From Methylophilus aquaticus (GTDB taxonomy: Bacteria > Pseudomonadota > Gammaproteobacteria > Burkholderiales > Methylophilaceae): a stretch of 64,000 bases of DNA. The stretch is from the NCBI RefSeq assembly GCF_030769565.1, contig NZ_JAVCAP010000022.1, positions 87,392-151,391 of the forward strand, in the 5' to 3' direction. The notes under the pieces are model-generated. The model saw only the letters and a list, made by a program, of their open reading frames with translations, was not told where the DNA came from and ran no database searches. Shown piece by piece: positions 34,489-44,964 of the stretch (position 1 is its first letter; each line of letters starts with the position of its first letter). A program made the translations under genes and the position numbers.

Positions 34489-35874
34489 ATGTATAATTCA
34501 ACCATGAAGCCATCTTCGTTTATGATTAAAGCGCGCTGGATAATCCCCATGACTGCGCGTACAACTGTTCTGGAACATCATGCTGTGCTGATTGAGGAGG
34601 GGCGGATACAGGGTATTTATCCGCTATCAGAGTTGCCAGACTGGACACATCATTTGCCTGTCGTTGACTGTCAGCAGCATGTACTGATCCCCGGCTTGAT
34701 CAACTTGCATGTACATAGCAGTATGAATTTATTGCGCGGCTATGCCGATGATTACGCCTTGATGCCATGGCTTAAAGAGCAGATATGGCCTGCCGAAAAA
34801 CAGTGGGTCTCCTCGGCTTTTGTCCACGATGGTGCCTTGCTCGCCTGTGCTGAAATGCTCAGTGGCGGGATCACCACTTTTAACGATATGTATTTTTACG
34901 CGGGCGCCACGATAGAGGCCGTATTAAAGGCGGGAATGCGCGCGCATATTGGCCTGGTGGTGATGGAGTTTCCGACAAATTATGCCAGTCATGCGCAGGA
35001 ATATATCCATTCAGGCACTGCAGTCAGAGACCAATACAAGCAAGAGTCTTCGATCAGTTTTTCTTTTGCGCCGCATGCACCGTATACCGTCAGTGATAAA
35101 ACATTCGAGCAGATTGTAACCCTGTCTGAGCAACTGAATCTTGGCATACACACGCACCTGCACGAAACGCAGGATGAAATTGCACAAAGCCTGCAAACCT
35201 ATGGCATGCGTCCACTGGCGCGTTTGCAGGCACTTGGTGTGATCGGGCCAAATACTGTGCTTGCCCATGGCGTGCATCTGGAAACTGCCGAGCTGGAATT
35301 GTTGTCAAGGCAAGGGGCACACATTGCACATTGTCCGAGTTCAAATCTTAAATTGGCCAGTGGCATTGCACCGATCGCAGCCGCATTACGCGCCGGTATT
35401 AATGTGGGCTTGGGGACTGACGGTGCAGCCAGCAATAACCGGCTGGATATGTGGCAGGAAATGCGCACAGCAGCGATGCTGGCCAAAGTGGCAGATCATA
35501 ACCCGGAGTCATTGCCCGCATATGAAGCGCTGGCGATGGCCACCATCCATGGGGCCAGGGCACTAGGATTGCAAGATCAGGTGGGCAGTATCGAGCCTGG
35601 TAAGCTGGCAGATTTGGTGGCCGTCAACATGGATGATTTGAACAGTCTGCCATGTTTTGATCCTGTGTCACATTTGGTCTATGTGACCGGGCGGGAGCAG
35701 GTCACACATACGTGGGTGCAGGGGCAATTGCAATATCAGCGACAGGCGGGAGGTCTGCAAGTATTTGAACAGCTGGATAGCGAAGAGTTAAAGTCAATCG
35801 CTTTGCAATGGCAATGGAAGATTAACGCTGTACGCCACAGGGATCAGCCCGCGGCGAGTAAAAAGGAATATTAA
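34489..35874 (+). CDS. mtaD: Amidohydrolase, methylthioadenosine/S-adenosylhomocysteine deaminase type
   Basis: A 461-aa member of the TrzA/AtzB subgroup of amidohydrolases. Metal-binding motifs: NLHVHSSMNLLRGYADD, IHTHLHETQDE, LAHGVHLE and GLGTDGAASNNRLDMW. In Pseudomonas and relatives the gene next to ubiG encodes a 5'-methylthioadenosine/SAH deaminase, and the same order here supports that call. TRZ-like enzymes for other purines cannot be ruled out. It ends directly at the ubiG ATG (no gap). The start could also be ATG 34504; an SD-like AGAGGG favours 34489. Confidence 0.8.
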   Translation: MYNSTMKPSSFMIKARWIIPMTARTTVLEHHAVLIEEGRIQGIYPLSELPDWTHHLPVVDCQQHVLIPGLINLHVHSSMNLLRGYADDYALMPWLKEQIWPAEKQWVSSAFVHDGALLACAEMLSGGITTFNDMYFYAGATIEAVLKAGMRAHIGLVVMEFPTNYASHAQEYIHSGTAVRDQYKQESSISFSFAPHAPYTVSDKTFEQIVTLSEQLNLGIHTHLHETQDEIAQSLQTYGMRPLARLQALGVIGPNTVLAHGVHLETAELELLSRQGAHIAHCPSSNLKLASGIAPIAAALRAGINVGLGTDGAASNNRLDMWQEMRTAAMLAKVADHNPESLPAYEALAMATIHGARALGLQDQVGSIEPGKLADLVAVNMDDLNSLPCFDPVSHLVYVTGREQVTHTWVQGQLQYQRQAGGLQVFEQLDSEELKSIALQWQWKINAVRHRDQPAASKKEY

Positions 35875-36573
35875 ATGGCAAACGTTGAAACCGCAGAAGT
35901 GAATAAATTTTCTGACTTGGCCCATCAATGGTGGGATATGCAAGGCGTATTCAAACCACTGCATCAGTTAAACCCTTTGCGCCTGGATTACATAGACAGC
36001 CGCGCTGCACTATCAGGCAAGCTTGTACTGGATGTCGGGTGTGGTGGTGGCATATTGAGCGAATCCATGGCCAAGCGCGGCGCGCAGGTGACCGGGATTG
36101 ATCTGGCTGACAAATCGTTGCAAGTGGCACAGTTGCATGCGCTGGAGGCCGGCGTGCAGGTAGAGTATCGCTGTATTGCAGTCGAGGCGCTGGCTGCAGA
36201 AAGGCCGCAAGCCTTTGATGTGGTGACCTGTATGGAAATGCTGGAGCATGTGCCGGATCCTGCCAGTGTGGTGCGTGCATGTGCTGCCTTGGTCAAACCG
36301 GGCGGTCAATTGTTTTTTTCAACCCTCAACCGCAATGCCAAGGCCTACCTGATGGCGGTGGTTGGCGCGGAATATCTACTCAACCTGCTACCCAAAGGCA
36401 CACATGATTACAGCAAGTTTATCAAACCCTCTGAGTTGGCCAGCTGGTTACGTCAAACCGGACTTGAGTTGCAACACCAGACGGGGGTGACTTACAACCC
36501 CTTCAGCAAGCAATACGCGCTGACCATGGATACCAGTGTTAACTATATGCTGCACGCCATCAAAGAAGCTTAA
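35875..36573 (+). CDS. ubiG: Ubiquinone biosynthesis O-methyltransferase UbiG
   Basis: A 232-residue SAM-dependent class I methyltransferase. N-terminal [30 protein letters not shown] and the SAM-binding [24 protein letters not shown] are characteristic of UbiG. It catalyses both O-methylation steps of ubiquinone synthesis in the cytoplasm. Its ATG follows the mtaD stop without a gap and it is followed by a phosphatase gene, the conserved mtaD-ubiG-mupP/gph order. Domains are complete. Confidence 0.95.
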   Translation: MANVETAEVNKFSDLAHQWWDMQGVFKPLHQLNPLRLDYIDSRAALSGKLVLDVGCGGGILSESMAKRGAQVTGIDLADKSLQVAQLHALEAGVQVEYRCIAVEALAAERPQAFDVVTCMEMLEHVPDPASVVRACAALVKPGGQLFFSTLNRNAKAYLMAVVGAEYLLNLLPKGTHDYSKFIKPSELASWLRQTGLELQHQTGVTYNPFSKQYALTMDTSVNYMLHAIKEA

Positions 36574-36622
36574 GGCAAAGTGGCCTAATCCAGAAAAGCC
36601 TAAACTCGAGAACCCTGAATCC

Positions 36623-37267
36623 ATGCAAGCAGTCCTGTTTGACTTCGACGGTACGTTGGTTGATACCGCCCCCGATCTGGGCCATGCCCTTAACCTGCAA
36701 CGCGCGCGCCATGGTTTGCCATTTTTACCGGATGAAAGCATACGTCCCTACGCTTCGCATGGCTCGCGCGGCCTGCTCGAAATCGGCTTTGGTTTGTTGC
36801 CCGGCCAGGCCAACTTTGAGGCCATGCGTACCGAATATTTAGAGCTCTATACGCAAGTCATGACGCGTCAGCCTGTGCTGTTTCCCGGCATGGCCGAAAC
36901 CCTTGCGGAGATAGAACAGCGTGGCTTGCGCTGGGGGATTGTAACCAACAAACCGCGTCGGTTTACGTTGCCCATGGTCGAGCATATGGGATTGGATCGT
37001 CGTGCCGGTGCTGTGATCAGCGGAGACGATGCGCCCCAGCCCAAGCCGTCCCCGCAAACCTTGTTGCTGGCATGCGAGCACATGCATTTGCATCCAGAAA
37101 AAGTCTTGTATGTGGGCGATGCTGAGCGCGATGTTCAAGCCGGCAATGCTGCCGGGATGACCACACTGGTGGCATTGTTCGGCTATTTGTCTGCGGCTGA
37201 TCAACCGCAGGCATGGGGAGCCGATGGGTGTATTCATCAGCCCCAGGATCTGCTTGCTTATTTGTAA
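36623..37267 (+). CDS. HAD phosphatase, Gph/MupP type
   Basis: A 214-residue HAD hydrolase: motif I FDFDGTLVDTAPD, motif II in VTNKPRRFTLPM, motif III/IV in GDAERDVQAGNAAGM. Phosphoglycolate phosphatase and the muramic-acid 6-phosphate phosphatase MupP are similar. Adjacency to ubiG, as in Pseudomonas mupP, makes MupP a real alternative to Gph. ATG 36623 is preferred because motif I should be near the N-terminus; in-frame codons upstream overlap ubiG. The cap is the small helical type. Confidence 0.85.
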   Translation: MQAVLFDFDGTLVDTAPDLGHALNLQRARHGLPFLPDESIRPYASHGSRGLLEIGFGLLPGQANFEAMRTEYLELYTQVMTRQPVLFPGMAETLAEIEQRGLRWGIVTNKPRRFTLPMVEHMGLDRRAGAVISGDDAPQPKPSPQTLLLACEHMHLHPEKVLYVGDAERDVQAGNAAGMTTLVALFGYLSAADQPQAWGADGCIHQPQDLLAYL

Positions 37268-37320
37268 GCAGTGGGTAATCGCCTGTAGGAATTGATGTGT
37301 AAGTATTGATTTGGACTTGC

Positions 37321-39705
37321 TTAGTTACGTGTGCTACTGAGCACTGCCATGGCCGCAATATTAATATCCGCAACCAGAATACTGGCCAGCTTTCCTTGAT
37401 CATTCAGAATAGGTAAAGAGACTGTCAGGCAAAAATCTTCAGTGGCTGTAGAGAGGTAAATGCTTGAAATATAAGGCGCATTCGTTTCTACAACGCGTTG
37501 ATAATAGGCCTGCTGGCTGCGGTCTATGCCGGCGCCCCCGGCTTTTATTTTTCCGTACATGTTCGGATTGATCCAGTTGGCATAGCGCTGCACTCCGTTA
37601 GACTCCAGTTCGAAGATGACTTCGAAAAATGGAAATTCGGCAAAACAGCTGTCCAAGTCGTGAGAACCTGTCGCGCGTTGCGTGTGTAGTAGCGATTGCA
37701 ACGCTGAAAGTGCTTTTTGTTGCCAGTCTGAATAAAACTCTTTTTTGGGTAAGATCGTTTGCGGCGGCGTATCTTCGACGACGACGATACTGCCAATATT
37801 CGCTTTGCCAATCTTTTTTAGCATGGCTGCCCGCTCCGCTGCCATGACGCTGTTCTCCAGTGTGCCTTGCTTGCCATTGACGACAGCGATAGACACGCTG
37901 GCGACAGGGTGATCTTTACCGTCTTCTGTGGTGAAAAAGCCGCGCTCCAAATCGCTGGCATCGTACAGGTGTACTGCCAATGCCTGGAACTGGCTGATGA
38001 TATGGAGCAAGGTGTCATTGAGACCAGGGGCATTGTGATCGTAGATCAGGACAAAATCATCGCCGCCGATATGGCCGACCATAATACCGGATTTATCCTG
38101 AAACTCCTGGCGGATGATTTCGGAGAGCAGTCTGATCATGGCATCGCCACGAATAAAGCCGTAACGGTCGTTGTAAGATTTGAAATGATCCAGGTCTATA
38201 TAGACCAGTTGTGTATTGGTATTGTTGCGCAAACTGTTGTCCAGCGTTTGCCTGAGTGTGGGCCCTGTGGTGAGGTGGCTCAGCGGGTGCAAGTTGCCCG
38301 TAGATGCTTTACGACTGATCAACTGGGCCATGATTTCCATAGGTTGCAAGATGCCGATATAGCCACCTTCATCATTAACGGTGATCCAGATATCAATATT
38401 GCCACGCTCAAGATAAAAAATGCGTGCCAGCACCGAGGAGGGCAGCATGTGGTTAATCACCTTGGGCAAGGGGTCGCAACATGCGCCCAAGCCGGAGACT
38501 TTTCTGGAAAAGACTTTGCCACGACGCAATACACCGAGCGGTTTTTGTCCATCCAGCACCACGGCTGTCGCGATATCTGCATGGGCATTAAATAATCGTC
38601 TTGCCTCTGCCAATGAGCTGCTGACATCAATGGTCAGCCCGTGGCTGATATATTCACCAATATGAAAGTCATCAGGAATATGTGAGCGATGCGATTCGTC
38701 GCGGGCCGGTAATGCGGTGACCTGGTCGCTAGGGGTGCTTTGGGGCTGCGCAAAATAGAAACCTTGTGCATAATGTAATCCCAAATCCTGGCAATAGGTA
38801 ATATCTTCTACCCGCTCCAGTCCCTCTGCAATAATGGTACAGCCCAAGCGCTGCGCCATCGAAATGATGGCCTCCAGCAGCACAGTTCTGACACGGCTGC
38901 CTTGTGCCTCATGCACAATTGCACGATCAATTTTGATAAAGTCTGCCCGTACTTCTGCCAGTATACGTAACCCATTAAAGCCTGAGCCCATATCGTCCAG
39001 CGCAATGCGCAGGCCATGCATTCGGATTTCATCGCAGTATCGTGCCAGTAGTTCCGGGTTGGTTTTTTCACTTTCAACAATTTCGATGACCACCTCTCGC
39101 TTATCAATGCTGTGCTGCGCCATAATTTGCAAAATAAAATCCAGCCAGCCCGGGCTCATGATAGTTTGCGGGAGTACATTGATAAAGATAGGCTTGTCTG
39201 CGGAGATGGCTTGGGACTTGCCGATCAAGGCCAGATGCTGGCAGGCAAGGTCCAGTTCATGGGTGCGCTTGACCTCGGCGGCAAGTGCAAACGCTTCCAT
39301 GCCATTAAGCCACTGGCCTTCTGGTGTTTTGAGTCGGCACAAGGCTTCAAAACCAAATACTTTACCGCTTTGACCAAAGTCTACGATGGGCTGGTAATGC
39401 ATTTGTATATGTGGCTCAAGGTCTGATAGCAGCCACGGGTACTTGTGGCGCGCATAGAAGGTGTTAAAGGGCATGGTCGCCTGCAGCGCTTGCATCGGCT
39501 CGATGGGTTGCCGATCATGAGAAACCATGACCCAGGTATCCTTGAGTGTATGCGAGGTTTCCCGGGCGATGACACCATCGAGAAACTGAAGTAATTCCGA
39601 TTCCGAGTGATAAGTGAGTGATGGTTTGTGATTGTCTGAAAAGCCTGTACTTTCCATGTTGACATGACTGTTGGCATCAAAGGTATGCAGAAATAATTCC
39701 ATCAA
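37321..39705 (-). CDS. EAL-CBS-GGDEF-PDC sensor signalling protein
   Basis: A 794-residue c-di-GMP-type regulator with no signal peptide. From the N-terminus: an EAL phosphodiesterase domain from about 95 (EAL at 120-122, DDMGSGFNGL later); a CBS-pair region (about 350-470, EYISHGLTIDVSSSLAEARRLF); and a GGDEF-type domain with GGDDF (IGGDDFVLIYD). It ends in a C-terminal PDC/Cache-like sensor (QQAYYQRVVETNAPYISSIYLS to LPILNDQGKLASILVADI). Both enzymatic sites look plausible, so net activity cannot be predicted. A PDC-type domain in an apparently cytoplasmic protein is unusual. A long single gene with no operon partner. Confidence 0.88.
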   Translation of the reverse strand: MMELFLHTFDANSHVNMESTGFSDNHKPSLTYHSESELLQFLDGVIARETSHTLKDTWVMVSHDRQPIEPMQALQATMPFNTFYARHKYPWLLSDLEPHIQMHYQPIVDFGQSGKVFGFEALCRLKTPEGQWLNGMEAFALAAEVKRTHELDLACQHLALIGKSQAISADKPIFINVLPQTIMSPGWLDFILQIMAQHSIDKREVVIEIVESEKTNPELLARYCDEIRMHGLRIALDDMGSGFNGLRILAEVRADFIKIDRAIVHEAQGSRVRTVLLEAIISMAQRLGCTIIAEGLERVEDITYCQDLGLHYAQGFYFAQPQSTPSDQVTALPARDESHRSHIPDDFHIGEYISHGLTIDVSSSLAEARRLFNAHADIATAVVLDGQKPLGVLRRGKVFSRKVSGLGACCDPLPKVINHMLPSSVLARIFYLERGNIDIWITVNDEGGYIGILQPMEIMAQLISRKASTGNLHPLSHLTTGPTLRQTLDNSLRNNTNTQLVYIDLDHFKSYNDRYGFIRGDAMIRLLSEIIRQEFQDKSGIMVGHIGGDDFVLIYDHNAPGLNDTLLHIISQFQALAVHLYDASDLERGFFTTEDGKDHPVASVSIAVVNGKQGTLENSVMAAERAAMLKKIGKANIGSIVVVEDTPPQTILPKKEFYSDWQQKALSALQSLLHTQRATGSHDLDSCFAEFPFFEVIFELESNGVQRYANWINPNMYGKIKAGGAGIDRSQQAYYQRVVETNAPYISSIYLSTATEDFCLTVSLPILNDQGKLASILVADINIAAMAVLSSTRN

Positions 39706-39962
39706 AAATCACCTGGCTTTTATGCAGTTTAGAGCAGGGCGCTTGTATGCAGTATGTTCCAAGCACGCACTAAACAAATATTATGTGGGTTCTGTATCAG
39801 ACAGTGTTATGACTATAACGACAGAAGATGGGTTTAATTGATATGAACACGCATATAAATCGAGCGATATTCATCATTTATCCGCATTCCATGCTGGCAA
39901 AGAGTCTCTAGGAGAGGTTGTTGACGCGTCATACGCCACGTATGCACGGTTTACAGCTGTGC

Positions 39963-40562
39963 TTACGTTACGGCTTTCCGTTCCAGCAAAGCGGTAGAGA
40001 GGGTGCCGCTATCCACATATTCGATTTCCCCGCCCATGGGCAGGCCGCGTGCGATACGGCTGACCTGGATGCCACGGGATTTGAGCATTTGACCAATATA
40101 ATGCGCAGTGGCTTCCCCTTCGGAGGTGAAGTTGGTGGCAAGAATGACTTCATTGACTGTGCCGTCTTGCGCACGTTTTAATAATTTGTCGAGATGAATA
40201 TCTTTTGGGCCAATGCCATCCATCGGCGAGAGTTTGCCCATCAGCACAAAGTACTGGCCATGATAACTGCGTGTGTTTTCCAGCATCATCAGGTCGGTGG
40301 GCATTTCTACCACGCAAAGAGCGGTTTTATCGCGGGCAGTGTCCTGGCACACACTGCACACGGCGTGTTCGCTAAAGTTGTTGCAGTAGTCACAGTGGGC
40401 CAGTTTGTCGAGGGCCTGTTGCAAGCTGGCTGCCAGCAGTTGTGCGCCCTGGCGGTCGCGCTGCAGCAGGTGGTAAGCCATGCGGGTGGAAGATTTGGGG
40501 CCGACACCCGGCAGGCAGCGCAAGGCCGAAATCAGTTGTTCGAGTACCGCAGGGGAGTTCAA
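39963..40562 (-). CDS. recR: Recombination protein RecR
   Basis: A 199-residue RecR: helix-hairpin-helix N-terminus ([20 protein letters not shown]), four-Cys zinc motif ([18 protein letters not shown]) and a Toprim domain. It acts with RecF and RecO in loading RecA at gaps. The downstream members of dnaX-ybaB-recR are present in the usual order on the same strand. Length and motifs are normal; it is probably cotranscribed with ybaB, 26 bp upstream. Confidence 0.96.
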   Translation of the reverse strand: MNSPAVLEQLISALRCLPGVGPKSSTRMAYHLLQRDRQGAQLLAASLQQALDKLAHCDYCNNFSEHAVCSVCQDTARDKTALCVVEMPTDLMMLENTRSYHGQYFVLMGKLSPMDGIGPKDIHLDKLLKRAQDGTVNEVILATNFTSEGEATAHYIGQMLKSRGIQVSRIARGLPMGGEIEYVDSGTLSTALLERKAVT

Positions 40563-40588
40563 TGCTTTTCTTTCGGCACAATCGCTAT

Positions 40589-40897
40589 TTAAAACGGCAA
40601 TTTAAAGCCTGCTGGCATGACGTTGCCCATTTTGGCCGTGGTCGTGGCTTCGACTTTGGTGGCGGCATCTTTCAATGCAATCAAGATCAGGTCTTCCAGT
40701 GTTTCCCTGTCATCCATGGCCGCATCATCAATTTGCACGCGTTTAACGGTATGGTTGCAGGTCATGACAATTTTAACCATGCCGTTACTGGCCACGCCTT
40801 CCACTTCTGTATTAGCAAGCTCGGCTTGCGCCTTTTGCATATTGGCTTGCATCATCTGGGCCTGCTTCATCATATTGCCCATGCCACCTTTCATCAT
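40589..40897 (-). CDS. ybaB: YbaB/EbfC nucleoid-associated protein
   Basis: A 102-residue protein starting [21 protein letters not shown] with the YbaB core ([21 protein letters not shown]). It forms dimers that bind DNA with low specificity. It lies between dnaX (26 bp) and recR, the classic dnaX-ybaB-recR operon. Size matches the family. Confidence 0.95.
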   Translation of the reverse strand: MMKGGMGNMMKQAQMMQANMQKAQAELANTEVEGVASNGMVKIVMTCNHTVKRVQIDDAAMDDRETLEDLILIALKDAATKVEATTTAKMGNVMPAGFKLPF

Positions 40898-40923
40898 TGT
40901 CTGCTCCTGTATGTGTGATGAGA

Positions 40924-42699
40924 TTAATGTAGAGGTTTGATCGAATTGGGCACGATAGTCGCCCCCATTTCCTGCATCAGGCCTTGCACAAAGCGGTCTT
41001 GCATAATGGCTTGTGTGGCCTGGTCCTGTAACTCTGCTTTTTCAACCGCCTGTTGTTTAGCCGGTGTATTGGCCTCGTGTGAAAAATCGAGCACCAGCTT
41101 CATTTTGCGACCAAAATGACTGTTGAGGGCAATGTTCAGCTTTTCAAGGTAATTCTGGCTGGCCAGATGTTTGTGCGTCTCACTCAGCCGCAAGGTCAGG
41201 CTATTCTGGTCATAGTGTAGTAATTCACAGTTTTGCGCCAGTGCACGCGCCAGGCCCAGTTTTCCCAGCTGATTTTCCACCAGGTCCCGCCAGTTACCAT
41301 TCCATTCCGCCAGGTGGCCGGGTGAAGGTTCTATGACAACCGATGCTGTAGCCGCATCAGCCATGGATGGACTGAGCAGGGCTGGCGGCGGTTCTGCTGA
41401 CAACGCAACGGGTGGCAGGGCGGCTGTTTCCTGGCTCCGTCCCAGGCCAAGTGCAGCCCTGGCAGAACCTGGAGATGATGGTGAGGAAGGGGCTGTGCTT
41501 TGCATTGCCTGCGGCGTTTGAGCCGCGCGTGTCACTGTGCTCGGATGCGACGTACTGCCACCGGCAACCGCGTTGCCTGAAGTGCCTGAGCCGGGCTGAC
41601 CTGACGGTGCCATGGCTTCTGTTTTGAATGCCAGCATGCGTAACAGGGTCATGGTGAAGCCTGCGTAGGCATCCGGGGCCAAACCAATATCGCGGTGTCC
41701 CAGAATGCAGATTTGATAATAAAGCTGCAATACTTCTGCGCTGAGTTGACTGGCCAGCGATAACAGCACATCACGCTCAGGATGATCATTGGCAATGGCC
41801 TGCGGACTATGCTGCGCGATCGCCAGCAAGTGCAGCAAGGCCGCCAGGTCATTCAATGCACTCTCAAAGCCTATGCTGCGTTCGTCCATCTGTTTGGCGA
41901 TACTCAGCATGGCCGGTGCATCGTTTTGCAGCAGCGTGCGCACCAGGTCATACAGGTAGCTCTGGTCAATGGCCCCCAGCATATTGCGCACTTCGGCTTC
42001 CTGTACCGACTGGTTGCCATAAGCAATCGCCTGATCTGTCAGCGACAGCGCATCGCGCATGCTGCCGTTGGCTGCACGCGCGATTAACTGTAAGGCGGCT
42101 GGCTCAAATGTAATCTGCTCCTGGCCCAGAATGTCTTGCAAGTGCGCGGTAATGGTACTGGTTGCCATTTGCCGCAAGTTAAACTGCAGGCAGCGTGACA
42201 AGATGGTTACCGGTACTTTTTGCGGGTCAGTGGTGGCCAGAATGAATTTGACGTGAGCGGGTGGTTCTTCCAGTGTTTTCAGCATGGCATTGAACGCTTC
42301 TTTGGTCAGCATGTGTACTTCGTCGATCATGTAGACCTTGAAGCGACCAGAAGAGGGCGCGTAAATGGCTTGCTCCAGCAGGCTGACCATGTCGGCGATG
42401 CCACGGTTAGACGCTGCATCCATCTCCACATAATCTACATAGCGGCCGATATCAATGGCTTGGCAGGCTTCACATACGCCGCAGGGCGTGGCGGTGATGC
42501 CAGTGGCACAGTTGAGTGATTTCGCCAGAATACGTGACAAAGTGGTTTTGCCCACACCACGCGTGCCGGTAAAAAGATAGGCATGGTGCAAGCGTTGCTG
42601 GGTCAGTGCATTGCTCAGCGCTTGTACCACATGGTCTTGACCGACCAGACTGCCAAAGGTTTTAGGACGCCATTTGCGTGCCAGCACTTGGTAAGACAT
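40924..42699 (-). CDS. dnaX: DNA polymerase III subunit gamma/tau
   Basis: A 591-residue clamp-loader ATPase. Walker A GTRGVGKT (45-52), zinc-binding Cys64, Cys73, Cys76 and Cys79 (CATGITATPCGVCEAC), Walker B-type DEVHMLTKEAFNAMLKTLEEPP and C-terminal Pro/Ser-rich linker plus tau-like domain. It loads beta clamps for replication. No frameshift site was assigned, so whether a gamma form is made is unknown. It is first in dnaX-ybaB-recR, and the SRP RNA gene lies upstream on the same strand. Confidence 0.96.
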   Translation of the reverse strand: MSYQVLARKWRPKTFGSLVGQDHVVQALSNALTQQRLHHAYLFTGTRGVGKTTLSRILAKSLNCATGITATPCGVCEACQAIDIGRYVDYVEMDAASNRGIADMVSLLEQAIYAPSSGRFKVYMIDEVHMLTKEAFNAMLKTLEEPPAHVKFILATTDPQKVPVTILSRCLQFNLRQMATSTITAHLQDILGQEQITFEPAALQLIARAANGSMRDALSLTDQAIAYGNQSVQEAEVRNMLGAIDQSYLYDLVRTLLQNDAPAMLSIAKQMDERSIGFESALNDLAALLHLLAIAQHSPQAIANDHPERDVLLSLASQLSAEVLQLYYQICILGHRDIGLAPDAYAGFTMTLLRMLAFKTEAMAPSGQPGSGTSGNAVAGGSTSHPSTVTRAAQTPQAMQSTAPSSPSSPGSARAALGLGRSQETAALPPVALSAEPPPALLSPSMADAATASVVIEPSPGHLAEWNGNWRDLVENQLGKLGLARALAQNCELLHYDQNSLTLRLSETHKHLASQNYLEKLNIALNSHFGRKMKLVLDFSHEANTPAKQQAVEKAELQDQATQAIMQDRFVQGLMQEMGATIVPNSIKPLH

Positions 42700-42845
42700 A
42701 ACTCACTTTAGAATCCAACAGATTTGAAGCCGGACAATGCAGGTTGCATCGCATCGGAAAGCGTTACTTTAGCCTAAATTGCCTTGCAAAGCGACTGTAA
42801 ATGTCGTGCGCAATCGAATTAAAGCTGAGGATAAACAAAAGGGGA

Positions 42846-42943
42846 AAGGGGCGAGCCCGACCCCCGGCACTTGCTCAATAGTTGTGGCTGCTTGCTTCCG
42901 CACCTGACCAGATTGGCTATCTTGCAATGCGGGGAGGCCCGCG
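42846..42943 (-). ncRNA. ffs: Signal recognition particle 4.5S RNA
   Basis: The minus strand contains the conserved SRP RNA apical-loop sequence GTCAGGTGCGGAAGCAAGCA (42890-42909) between complementary arms. The arms (GCGGGCCTCCCCGCA region and TGCCGGGGGTCGGGCTCGC region) can pair to make the long rod. A TACAAT -10 (minus strand, 42949-42954) lies just upstream. The position before dnaX is typical of betaproteobacteria. End coordinates are approximate; the RNA is about 98 nt, binds Ffh and targets membrane proteins. Confidence 0.9.
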
Positions 42944-43125
42944 GCGCTATTGTAGCGCAATTCGCGTAGGCTGGCCGCATTTTTTTAGATAAGCCTGTTG
43001 TCATCTCTTGGTCGAGAGCCAAAAAAATGGCTGATAATCTGCCTTCTTATGTGCCAATCAAAATGCACTTGTTTCTAGGAAAATACCATTTAATTTCTGT
43101 AACATTGATTAAGTTGGCAAACATT

Positions 43126-44964
43126 ATGGCAACGACTGAGAAATCCTTGGCGGCTTCCGAGATTGCACGTGAAACAATCAAACAAATTGCAGTGCGTCGG
43201 GTAGAGCCAACGCCTGAAAACTATACACAAATTTATTTTGAGATTGCCGGTAAACCCGTCAAGGATGATGCCGCAAATGCTATTCGCAAGGCATTGAAAC
43301 AGTTGCCACACGACACACTTGAGCAGACCAACTGGATAAACCGGTGGGAAAAACTGCTCAAGCAGGATAGCTGGCAAGGCTTGGTTGAGTTACTGACAGA
43401 GTCGATGCAGCAGCAGCTTAATCACTCCACTAAATGGCCGAATGCGCTACGTACTTTGTTGCAAGGCTGGGATGACAAAAGAGGTGGTCTTGACGCAAGT
43501 AAAAAGCGAGAGATGTTTGAGCGTGTGTTGATTAATTTTGGGGATGATGACAGTTTGTCTGACAAATTGTTGGCAATGGCCAATAATTGGCTACCTGCGG
43601 ATGTGCGTGCGGCGGGCTTGCCTACTTTCGAGTTGCCCTCCGTTGCTCAGGCTGTTGAGTCAGCAGATGTGGCAAACAGTGTCCCTGCAGTCACAGTCAA
43701 TGCAGTGGGATTGCCAGATGATGTACAGCAATTTCATGGTGCCTTTACTCTGTTACAAACCCTGCTCAAGCAGACTTTACACTTGGGTTTGATTCCCCGT
43801 CTGGAAGGTTATCCGGATTTGCAGTCTGAGGCAGTGGCATTGCAGGGTAGCGCAGAAAGGGCAAAAAAACTCAAAGAGTGGGAGGTTTTGGCTAAATCAC
43901 TCAAGGCCTTGCTGATGCGTGTGGAGATGATTGGAGCCAAAGAGGATGATGTGCGTACCGATATTCTGCAATTATTGCACTTACTACTTGAGAATATTGG
44001 CGAATTGGTGACCGAAGACAGTTGGTTGAGTGGTCAGATCTATGCTGTGCAATCCATTATCAGTGGTCCACTGGATCGCGCCAAGTTGAAGGTTGCCGAA
44101 AAAAGCCTCAAAGAGGTCATTTACAAGCAAGGACTGGTCAAGCACAGCCTGATTGAGGCTCGTAATTCATTTAAAACACTGATAGGCACTTTTATCGACA
44201 AACTCAAGTACATGGGTGAAGCCAGTGAACAGTATAGTGGCAAAATTGAAGCCTATGCCCAGCAGCTTTCGCAAACCGATGACCTGATCAAAATTAATGA
44301 ACTGGTCGATCAGTTGATGCGTGACACCTATGCTATGCAGACCGATATTTTGCGCTCCAGAGACGACATTCTGGTGCAACAAAAAGAGGCTAGTGGCACC
44401 CAGCAGCGGATAGATAAGTTACAAGATGAGCTGACACAGTTAAGCGAAGTCGTGCGTATTGACCAGTTGACGGGTGTGCTTAATCGGCGGGGCATGGATG
44501 AAGCATTTAACACCGAAATTGCAAGATTTCAGCGTGGGGGGGAGCCACTTTCGGTGGCGTTGCTGGATATTGATAATTTTAAATTGCTTAATGATCAGCA
44601 CGGGCATGCCGCTGGGGATTCTGCGCTCAAGCATTTGGCAACTGTAATCAAGCGTACCGTGCGTCCTACCGACATTGTTACCCGTATGGGAGGGGAAGAG
44701 TTCGTCGTATTATTGCCTAACACGTTTCTGGAAGAGGCAGTAGTCACTATGTCGCGCTTGCAACGTGCCCTGACCAAAGAGTATTTTCTCGGGAACAATC
44801 AAAAAATGTTGATTACATTCAGTGCTGGTGTGGCTTTGTTTCAAAAAGCAGATGATATGAGTTCTATTTTGCTCCGCGCTGATCAGGCCATGTATCTGGC
44901 GAAAAAAACAGGCAAAAACAGAGTAATGACTGAAATTGACTTAAGAAAAAACGCAAGCATTTAG
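43126..44964 (+). CDS. Diguanylate cyclase (GGDEF) with helical N-terminal sensor
   Basis: A 612-residue protein from ATG 43126 (MATTEKSLAASEIARETIKQ). It has a long, mainly helical N-terminal regulatory part, including VRRVEPTPENYTQIYFEIAG, typical of a family of bacterial GGDEF proteins. A coiled-coil linker follows, then a C-terminal GGDEF domain with an active-type site (VTRMGGEEFVVLLPN). No membrane segment is evident. It should synthesise c-di-GMP in the cytoplasm. In-frame codons upstream (from 43027) give an extension unlike the family. It is an isolated gene after a 160-bp gap. Confidence 0.88.
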   Translation: MATTEKSLAASEIARETIKQIAVRRVEPTPENYTQIYFEIAGKPVKDDAANAIRKALKQLPHDTLEQTNWINRWEKLLKQDSWQGLVELLTESMQQQLNHSTKWPNALRTLLQGWDDKRGGLDASKKREMFERVLINFGDDDSLSDKLLAMANNWLPADVRAAGLPTFELPSVAQAVESADVANSVPAVTVNAVGLPDDVQQFHGAFTLLQTLLKQTLHLGLIPRLEGYPDLQSEAVALQGSAERAKKLKEWEVLAKSLKALLMRVEMIGAKEDDVRTDILQLLHLLLENIGELVTEDSWLSGQIYAVQSIISGPLDRAKLKVAEKSLKEVIYKQGLVKHSLIEARNSFKTLIGTFIDKLKYMGEASEQYSGKIEAYAQQLSQTDDLIKINELVDQLMRDTYAMQTDILRSRDDILVQQKEASGTQQRIDKLQDELTQLSEVVRIDQLTGVLNRRGMDEAFNTEIARFQRGGEPLSVALLDIDNFKLLNDQHGHAAGDSALKHLATVIKRTVRPTDIVTRMGGEEFVVLLPNTFLEEAVVTMSRLQRALTKEYFLGNNQKMLITFSAGVALFQKADDMSSILLRADQAMYLAKKTGKNRVMTEIDLRKNASI

